Positions 39,100-40,000 of a DNA stretch of 40,000 nucleotides are shown piece by piece. The translations under genes were made by a program, and so were the position numbers. How positions within the stretch are numbered: the first letter of the stretch is position 1; every line of letters begins with the position of its first letter. The stretch spans positions 1 to 40,000 of the forward strand of contig JACJYW010000006.1 of the NCBI GenBank assembly GCA_020635955.1, written 5' to 3'. The stretch is from Crocinitomicaceae bacterium (lineage in GTDB: Bacteria; Bacteroidota; Bacteroidia; Flavobacteriales_D; Crocinitomicaceae). Below the pieces are notes generated by a model. It was given only the letters and a program-made list of their open reading frames with translations, had not been told where the DNA came from and did not search any database.

Positions 39100-39999
39100 C
39101 TATTTGAGATCGGCTAGGAAAAGTTCAAGAGAAACGAGATCAGCAATAAGCACTTCTCTGGCTTTAGATCCTTTAAATGGTCCAATAATACCGGCAGCTT
39201 CCATCTGATCTATGATTCTACCAGCACGATTATATCCAATGCTCATCTTTCTTTGTAACAATGAGGCCGATCCTTGTTGATGGGTGACAATAATTCTTGC
39301 GGCTTCATCAAACAGATCATCTTTATTGCCAAGGTCTACATCTGGTCCATCTTGTTCTTCTCCAACATATTCAGGTAATAATAAAGCATCTGGATAAGCT
39401 TGTTGCGATCCTATATATTCACAGATTTCTTCAACTTCTGGTGTATCAACAAAGGCGCACTGTAAACGTGTCAGGTCGTTTCCAAATGAGATCAACATAT
39501 CTCCACGTCCAATCAACTGATCTGCTCCTGCTGCATCTAAAATGGTTCTCGAATCAATTTTAGAAGAAACCTTAAATGCAATTCTGGCAGGGAAGTTTGC
39601 TTTGATCATACCGGTAATGACATTAACGGATGGTCTTTGAGTAGCTACAATCAAATGTATACCAATGGCACGGGCTAATTGCGCTAAACGCGCTATCGGA
39701 TGTTCAATTTCTTTTCCTGCTGTCATAATTAAGTCAGCAAACTCATCTATGACAACTACTATATATGGCAGATATCGGTGTCCTTTCTCAGGATTTAATT
39801 TTCGTTGAGAGAATTTCTTGTTGTATTCTTTGATAGTTCTTACGTGCGCATTCTTTAATAGGTCGTAACGCTCATCCATTTCAATACACAAAGAATTCAT
39901 GGTGTTTACCACTTTACTTGTGTCAGTAATAATAGCTTCTTCTGAATCTGGTAGTTTAGCTAAGAAATGACGCTCTATCTTGTTATATAATGTCAACTC
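39100..39999 (-). CDS. ftsK: DNA translocase FtsK, C-terminal part (runs off the window)
   Basis: The frame is open to the right edge, so about 300 residues of the C-terminus are seen. Visible are the Walker B motif YIVVVIDEFADLIMTAGKE, the RecA-core segment LARAIGIHLIVATQRPSVNVITG and IKANFPARIAFKVSS, and the gamma winged-helix domain FDEAARIIVTHQQGSASLLQRKMSIGYNRAGRIIDQMEAAGI, which recognises polar DNA motifs. Walker A and the membrane domain lie outside. FtsK pumps DNA at the division septum and activates XerCD dimer resolution. It lies upstream of the LolA-like gene on the same strand. Confidence 0.96.
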   Translation of the reverse strand, partial: ELTLYNKIERHFLAKLPDSEEAIITDTSKVVNTMNSLCIEMDERYDLLKNAHVRTIKEYNKKFSQRKLNPEKGHRYLPYIVVVIDEFADLIMTAGKEIEHPIARLAQLARAIGIHLIVATQRPSVNVITGMIKANFPARIAFKVSSKIDSRTILDAAGADQLIGRGDMLISFGNDLTRLQCAFVDTPEVEEICEYIGSQQAYPDALLLPEYVGEEQDGPDVDLGNKDDLFDEAARIIVTHQQGSASLLQRKMSIGYNRAGRIIDQMEAAGIIGPFKGSKAREVLIADLVSLELFLADLK

Positions 40000-40000
40000 C

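Overview
The window is chromosomal DNA from a low-GC member of the Bacteroidota, most likely order Flavobacteriales (Crocinitomicaceae/Cryomorphaceae-like; this is inferred from gene content, not from a marker gene). The signs are TAnnTTTG-type -7 promoter elements close to start codons, a LolA-like gene beside ftsK, DUF4494, WG-repeat and HYC_CC_PP proteins, a CarboxypepD_reg-like TonB receptor, tRNA genes without encoded CCA, and many short signal-peptide proteins. No phage, insertion sequence or CRISPR array was seen. Most of the window is ordinary chromosome, with several structured intergenic stretches.

Layout. 0-9 kb: 3' part of a subtilase with a strong terminator, a secreted protein of unknown function, a DUF4494-pdxH-glycosyltransferase operon, an MscS channel facing it, a YdcF-type protein, and a TPR/SpoIIE phosphatase. 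The last nine codons of that phosphatase gene belong to a 98-bp unit that is then repeated in tandem up to about 9.51 kb. 9.5-13.9 kb: a small EF-hand-like protein, sucC, map, a membrane protein, and a LacI-type regulator with two palindromes upstream. 13.9-14.4 kb: a minus-strand tRNA cluster (Ser-GCT, Pro-TGG, Arg-TCT) followed by a broken tRNA-Arg copy. 14.5-18.9 kb: a two-helix membrane protein whose gene carries a perfect 26-bp palindrome, a WG-repeat protein, an isoaspartyl peptidase/asparaginase and a lipoprotein.

18.9-26.6 kb is a metal/metalloid and signalling region. It holds arsR-DUF6428-phosphatase (ArsC-like) with two matching ArsR-type operators, a soluble histidine kinase with its response regulator and a STAS-like protein, a second response regulator facing away, and a HYC_CC_PP-TonB receptor-HMA operon that looks like outer-membrane metal (probably copper) uptake. 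No arsenite efflux gene is present here.

26.8-34.4 kb: an O-methyltransferase/threonine aldolase/two-lipoprotein operon, then a tight operon of membrane-anchored patatin-like phospholipase, DUF389 membrane protein, GDPD lipoprotein and a SUI1/YciH factor. The 365-bp gap to pyrR holds a 106-bp inverted-repeat structure, a complete Bacteroidota-type promoter, a terminator-like hairpin and a second -7 element. 34.8-40 kb: pyrR-pyrB, a STAS antagonist, a GlcD-type FAD oxidase, then on the minus strand a LolA-like carrier and the 3' end of ftsK, which runs off the window.

The items that look least described are the 98-bp array, the tRNA-Arg relic, the in-gene palindrome, the pyrR leader with its upstream inverted repeat, and the patatin-DUF389-GDPD gene set.
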